The position numbers were made by a program, and so were the translations under genes. A stretch of 64,000 nt of DNA from Blumeriella jaapii. Its lineage: Eukaryota > Ascomycota > Leotiomycetes > Helotiales > Drepanopezizaceae. The notes beneath the pieces are model-generated. The model saw only the letters and a list, made by a program, of their open reading frames with translations, was not told where the DNA came from and ran no database searches. Where the stretch lies: assembly GCA_009599575.1 (NCBI GenBank), contig VWND01000026.1, forward strand, positions 186,001-250,000, written 5' to 3'. This document shows, piece after piece, positions 59,388 to 64,000 of this stretch; the first letter of the stretch is position 1; the number at the start of each line of letters is the position of its first letter.

Positions 59388-59966
59388 ATGCTCTTCCCAA
59401 GCTCGATCACTGCTTCGGCAGTCCTCATGGCCGCTGGTGCTGTGGTTGCTCATTACCCAGAGAACACGCCCCTGCCAACATCTCGCACAACCATCTCTAC
59501 GACACGAACGGTTTACCGCACTCTGACTGTTACTGTGCCCAGGCCCTCGGATCCAGTTCCAGCTCCCTCCACTGCCCCTTATCCTTCTTCGCACAATACG
59601 ACGTCGTGCAGACCAACTTCTTACAGCACGACTTCTACCCCGTGCAGCTCTAACGCAACGTCCTCGGCCCCAGTCTCGACCTCAAGCAGCCTCGAGACAC
59701 TCACAAGCTGTGTCCCAACGGTGTACTACACCACCAGACTAATCCCACTGACAACCGGCACATCAGTCCCATACACCACAGGCAATGCGACGCGTAACAT
59801 CACGTAAGCTTAAATTTCCGTGCGGGTGTTTCTCTCATCGCTGATCAAATTCGTGCACAGTCTCCCATCAATTACGCCTCCTATCTTCCAGAGCGAAGCT
59901 TCCGTACTGCAAACCTCCGTGCTGATCAGCGCTTTCGCTGGCCTTACTGCTTTACTCCTCCTCTAG
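59388..59966 (+). CDS. Small Ser/Thr-rich GPI-type surface protein
   Basis: Exons 59388-59803 and 59861-59966 (57-nt intron, GTAAGC...CACAG) give 173 aa. A signal peptide (ITASAVLMAAGAVVA) is followed by a Ser/Thr/Pro-rich body with repeated TVYRTLTVTVP- and TSCVPTVYYTT-like pieces and several N-glycosylation sites (NTT, NAT, NIT). The C-terminus ends in a hydrophobic stretch (SVLISAFAGLTALLLL) directly before the stop, as for GPI attachment. The second exon supplies only this tail, so the intron decides anchoring. The function is unknown; a wall or adhesion protein is inferred. Confidence 0.78.
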
Positions 59967-60483
59967 ACTTAGAGCAAGTTCCACACGCACCGGATCTCGG
60001 AAATCTGGTATTGGTACTTTGCTGGGAAACGGGGCTCAGGATTCTACTCATTTGAATACCTGTACTTAGATCATGGCTCTTGATTCTAAGTATCAATACG
60101 GAATGGAGTGGTGAAGGATTCGCTCCCCGTATTGACTTCATGTACATATTTTAAATGAAAAGCTATGTTTGGCTTGGGCTTGGGAATCGACGGCACTATG
60201 TGCTTGCAAATGAGACGAATCCTTCCGAAACGCCGACTTCATTATTTTCTTGATGCTATCATGGCCCAAACTGTGCATTTCTTATGATCTACGCCATACT
60301 CTAACAATGATTGCAGTATCGAACCAAGCACTCCTGTTCTAAAGCATGTTTACCCGAGACACACCCTGGAAATTTAAACGAGCCAATCGCCAGGTCTCAA
60401 TCTTTCTGCTTATTTCTGAATAGCTCTTATAAACATTAACTCAAGCACACATCAACAATCATGTGAAAAAACAATACAAACAA
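59967..60483. other. Intergenic region before the tRNA
   Basis: No supported gene. The last 60 nt before the tRNA are A-rich, as is common upstream of Pol III genes. Confidence 0.45.
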
Positions 60484-60568
60484 GCCGGCTTGGCCCAGTG
60501 GTAAGGCATCCCACTCGTATTGATCACATGCGATGGGGAGATCACTGGTTCGATTCCAGTAGTCGGCA
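60484..60568 (+). tRNA. tRNA-Thr (CGT anticodon) with a 13-nt intron
   Basis: An 85-nt cloverleaf. Acceptor stem GCCGGCT pairs with AGTCGGC (one G-T), then discriminator A. The D-arm is GCC-CAGTGGTAA-GGC, the anticodon stem TCCCA pairs with TGGGG, and the T-arm is ACTGG-TTCGATT-CCAGT. The anticodon loop CTCGTA...A carries CGT, reading ACG codons (Thr). TTGATCACATGCG is inserted after position 37, the standard place for nuclear tRNA introns. GTGGTAAGGC and GGTTCGATTCC are the internal A and B box regions for Pol III. Confidence 0.93.
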
Positions 60569-61739
60569 AAACCTTCATTTTTGCATCTCTTCCAAATTAC
60601 ATGCATAGATGAATGAGAATCTGGAGTTGGCGAGAATGGTGATATTTTGGCCTTTCTTTTGCGATTGTGCGATGTTGCTTTTGTGCTTTGTGGGGACTTT
60701 GAATTTTAGCCGAATTGCGAAGGCTGGTGAGCTTGATAAAATAACCGCGAATATTCCAAACGTCGCGAGCCGGCCAGCCCTTGTTTCTTGGCCCGGATCA
60801 TACTGTAAGTCGGTTATCTCACAGCCGTGTCTTTTTGACCGGTGCTTCACGATCCCGAAAGTTGTCCCGCCCTCCGTCTCACGACATGTGACATGCACGT
60901 GATGAGTTTGGAATGTCGTAATCCCTCAATCGAGGCGACAAGCAGAATTGAATTTGAGCATTTGGTCTGTTAGCATGCAATTGATGTCTCTCGAAATGTT
61001 TAGGTACGGGGAACCGAGTGTCAACATACTTCTGGGAGATCTCAAGCAAGGTTGCTTCCACTACACTTCTCGCTCACCTTTGTCCCTTTTCACCCTATCT
61101 AAAACTTCTGACAGCCTCTCAGTCTCGAACAGCCCCCAATTCTCAAGTCGTTAAATCCAGCGACACGATCTCCCTTCCTTGCTTTTGGTCGCGAAGCGAT
61201 CATGATTACTGACTTCATATCTTCGTTCTGCAGGGGGAGAAGCATTGTTACAGTTCTCGACACCGGCTATAACATGACGAAACGAGGTTATCCTACCTCA
61301 TGGGAAACACATTCCTGGACAGTCTTCCGGTATCTGATCTGGTCTTTCTAAGCCCTCCAATCTCCCGACGAGCAAGAGATCACCAGTGACTGAGACTTTG
61401 CAGTAGCTGTGATTTTCACTTGATCACAAAGTCCTGACATTCACCAAGTGAGGGTTTGGCCCTTGAACAGACTGGGAATCTTGAATACGGTTATGCGTGC
61501 TGTAGCATCTGGAATTTGGTCACTGGTATGTGAATCAAGCTTCGCGATTGAGAAAGCTTAATTCGGAGTGTTGTAACACGTCGCAGCTATTTGCTGTCCT
61601 ACACCTAGTGTCCGGTACCGATTCTGGCAACCACGCCTCATCAGTAGAGCAAACTGACTTGCAGTGTAACATGTAAAACATTCTGTCCAGTGTAGCAACC
61701 GTGCCCGATGGCACATGAGATCAGCCTTTCACACACCCT
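60569..61739. other. Intergenic region
   Basis: No supported gene. No clean T-run of four or more follows within 8 nt of the tRNA; the first TTTT-type stretch is at about 60578-60583 (ATTTTTG) and is the likely Pol III terminator. Confidence 0.45.
60578..60583 (+). terminator. Probable Pol III terminator of tRNA-Thr
   Basis: A T-run 10-15 nt after the mature 3' end of the tRNA. Confidence 0.5.
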
Positions 61740-63582
61740 TCAATCACGGGCATCCAAGTAACCACGAGCTGCCTCCCGAGCCTCGCTCTCCAGGCGGCCC
61801 ATCTCCTTCAACATTACCATAACAGCCCACTCGGCCGTCTCCTCTGCAGTGGCATCAACGAATGGTTGAACCCAGACATCACCCTCCTTGTCCGACCTTC
61901 CGCTCTTGCGGCCTTCCAACAACCAGTCGTGAGCCTCAGTGAAGTGTGGCCAAGCGACTCCTTCGAAGTAACCCTCACTGCACCACATCTTGCCGGGAAG
62001 CCGCTCGCCTTCCGAAGCATCAAGGTACATCGGCTTCTTCATCCGTCTGTCCTTCGCCGTGGATTTGGTAACGCTCAAAAACAGCTTGAGGTCGAACAGC
62101 CCTTGCATGTGGTGCTTAGCATGCAGGAGGGTGGCATCAAGCTGGGCCTTGACGACCTCGATCTCGCCCGACAGCTCCTCGGCGATCTCGGCTGTGGCAG
62201 CAAGCTCCACGTAGAGCGACTCAAGTCGGTGCACGTATCTCCAGACCTTCCACTTCTCGGCCTCGGCTTTGAAAGCGTAGCTTCCGCTTTTGGCGATAGC
62301 CTCCGGGCTGGCGAGCGTGAGAAAGCCTTCGACGAACGCAAACACTGGGCGTAGGCAGGCCTTGTGATCATTCTCGATAGGACCCTTGAGGAGGAAACCT
62401 GAAAATCGTGCCTCGGCGTTCAGAATGGCTTGGTTCTCGACGAAGACCGCGACTTGCTCACGCAGCTTGGCGATCAACTCTTTGTGGCCCTCCGCTTTGA
62501 TCTCAGGCTGAAAGCGCTTCAAGTACTCATTGGCAGTGCCTTTATCCTTGATGGTTTCAACAGTGGTGGCCATGCTCACGAAGTCCAAGCTTGTGTCGAG
62601 ATCTGCGTCCGGGCCCGAGACTATGAAGACTGACTTCTTGCTATCTTCTTGGTAGCGGGTGCGGAGGTTCGGCAAGGTGGACGCAGACGAAGCAGAGCCT
62701 TGGTTATCGGGGTCACACTTCTTGGAACTGTCACCACCATGTGAGAGAGACTCTTTCTGTACTGCGCGACGCGAGCCACCCGAGGTGATCTTGTACTGTC
62801 CGAGAAACTAAGTCAGCACAGTCATAAGGGGTTTGGGACCAGAGTAAGCGGATGATTTTTAAGTTTGCTCTTGAAGACCCCCGAGGCAATGAACGTGACG
62901 AGAGCGGGCGGCAGGTACGTACCATGTATTCGTCGCTATCCTTGATGCTTTGTTTCATGAAGGCGTTATCGGTGATGCTTCCAGCACCTCTGAAGATGCA
63001 GACCGGTTGAAGAGCCTTGGGAATGAAGAAGTGGTTTTGGAACACGACAAGACCCTTCTTCTCGACTTCGGTAATCTTCCCGGCTCCCTGGGTTTCCTCA
63101 ACATGCTCGGTCTTGTCCTTACCCTCAGTCTCCTTGCTAGGCGTATCATCGTCCTTGGTGTTCAGCTCGACCTCACCAAGAAGAGTAGGTGCGGTCACAG
63201 GTGTAGATGCTGGAACTGAAACCGGAACCGGAGCTGAACTGGTGAAAACCTCGCTCAGGATGACGGCCAAATCGGACTTTCCGGAGCTTGTGCAACCTCC
63301 AATCGCAACGACAAAGGCGTTCTTCAGACTCATGGGGGATGGACGGCGGAGCGGCTCGTTGATGTTGGGAGTAGAAGAATCCGAAAGACGAGGCTCTGGA
63401 GTCTTCTTATCATCGGGCGCATTGGTGTTCTTCTCTGGAGAGTTAGAGGGACCGTGTGGGTAGTCGACCGCAGACAGGGAGGAGCTGCGCTGGGGGTGGT
63501 TATCTGCACGAGGTGAGGGTTTGTCGATGAAAGGGTCGTCATTGAAGCGGTTGAAGAAAGGGTTGAAGGAGTGGCCCGGCAT
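61740..63582 (-). CDS. P-loop kinase-like protein (nicotinamide riboside/uridine kinase family)
   Basis: Exons 63582-62923 and 62795-61740 give 571 aa. Residues 1-85 are Ser/Pro-rich and disordered. A Walker A motif, GGCTSSGKS, sits at residues 95-103. LFDLKLFLSVTKSTAKDRRM and later WPHFTEAHDWLLEG match the lid and C-terminal part of nicotinamide riboside kinase-like proteins ('FD.KLFL.....TAK.RR', 'VWP.Y...H.WL'). Typical fungal Nrk1 is about half this length. Here a Glu/Lys/Thr-rich insertion (about residues 115-190) and another near 220-285 separate the motifs, and the usual DDFY-type substrate motif reads QNHFFIP. Activity is therefore uncertain. The intron donor GTACGT is preceded by EYM. 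Confidence 0.68.
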
Positions 63583-64000
63583 TTTCGATTGTTCTCTGTG
63601 TGGTGTTTGGGGAAGTGTGTGTTCAGATCGAAAAGAGACCGAAGCGATAAGGAAGGAGGTTGCTGTCGCGTCGCGCGTCGCGTGGGAGTCTATGGCCGAA
63701 CAGCTAGTGAATGTCAAGGACAGACAGACATCGGGATCTGGAAGCGAGATCTATTGAGGGGCCTTGCTTTGTGAACAGTAAGAGACAATAGACAACTAGC
63801 AGCAGGCAGGTGACTCTTTTGAGATGTATATGTATACATATAGATTTACATCGCTATGGTTGCAACAAAGTTACTTGTTCATAACTCTTCTTACATGATA
63901 CTCCAACGGCTGGGTGTAGAATTTGATTCCAGCAAATGTAGCTTTCCCTTGCGGCCTTCTAGTTTCATGGTTTGAACTGAGAAAGGAAGTAAGACGGACA
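63583..64000. other. Promoter side of the P-loop protein and right edge
   Basis: No gene seen. A GTATATGTATACATATA palindrome-like stretch at about 63826-63842 could serve as a TATA region about 245 nt before the ATG. Confidence 0.4.

Noticed and set aside
1..64000. Biosynthetic cluster, defence system or mobile element as the organising theme
   Set aside because: No synthase backbone, transposase, integrase, NLR or CRISPR-like array is legible; the enzymes present are scattered and unrelated.

Overview
The window is nuclear DNA of a filamentous ascomycete (Pezizomycotina). Genes are single or split by short GT-AG introns of about 45-210 nt, many with CTAAC/CTGAC-like branch sites. The gene set is typically fungal: WSC-domain sensor, Kelch-repeat membrane protein, TAH18 diflavin reductase, PEX11, TRM1, Gcs1-type ArfGAP, maltose-type sugar permease, DUF3712 protein and GPI-type Ser/Thr-rich proteins. 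I cannot name the class or genus. One intron-containing tRNA-Thr(CGT) gene is present. I see no operon, phage, insertion sequence, CRISPR array or recognisable biosynthetic cluster.

Layout. 1-6.8 kb: end of a gene cut by the left edge, a secreted Ser/Thr-rich repeat protein (742-1590, +), a wax-synthase-like acyltransferase (2585-4022, +) and an F-box/2EXR-like protein (4942-6598, -). 6.8-8.7 kb: AT-rich DNA and a decayed multi-spanning membrane protein gene with internal stops of the kind made by C-to-T mutation (RIP-like). 8.7-18.8 kb: an unusually repeat-rich stretch (poly-C, CT/GA tracts, minisatellites, a dense field of TACAGTAC/GTACTGTA palindromes) with one clear gene, a WSC-domain membrane protein (10558-12049, -). 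18.9-31.7 kb: GC-rich block with a Kelch transmembrane protein, a glutathione S-transferase fragment, a RING-H2 protein, a type II membrane glycosyltransferase with a PAN/Apple-like tail and a flavin-dependent monooxygenase; four of these five are broken by single-base frame changes. 33.1-37.0 kb: ArfGAP and a two-RRM RGG protein, both intact. 39.8-45.6 kb: TAH18 (+) and a sugar transporter (-). 49.3-52.6 kb: convergent PEX11-family protein and TRM1. 54.5-60.0 kb: DUF3712 membrane protein and a small GPI-type protein. 60.5 kb: tRNA-Thr. 61.7-63.6 kb: a long nicotinamide-riboside/uridine-kinase-like P-loop protein.

The genes do not form a single pathway. Three themes recur: cell-surface or secretory proteins (WSC, Kelch, Ser/Thr-rich proteins, glycosyltransferase, ArfGAP), housekeeping functions (TAH18 for cytosolic Fe-S assembly, TRM1, PEX11, RNA binding), and metabolic enzymes or transporters.

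Main caution: eight or so single-base frame changes fall at or next to short homopolymers inside conserved genes, including TRM1. This looks more like uncorrected sequencing or assembly error than parallel gene decay, so these loci are described as broken as read. I did not find a convincing new biological system. The best leads are the palindrome-rich intergenic block, the RIP-like membrane pseudogene, and lineage-specific repeat insertions inside conserved domains (RING, TAH18).
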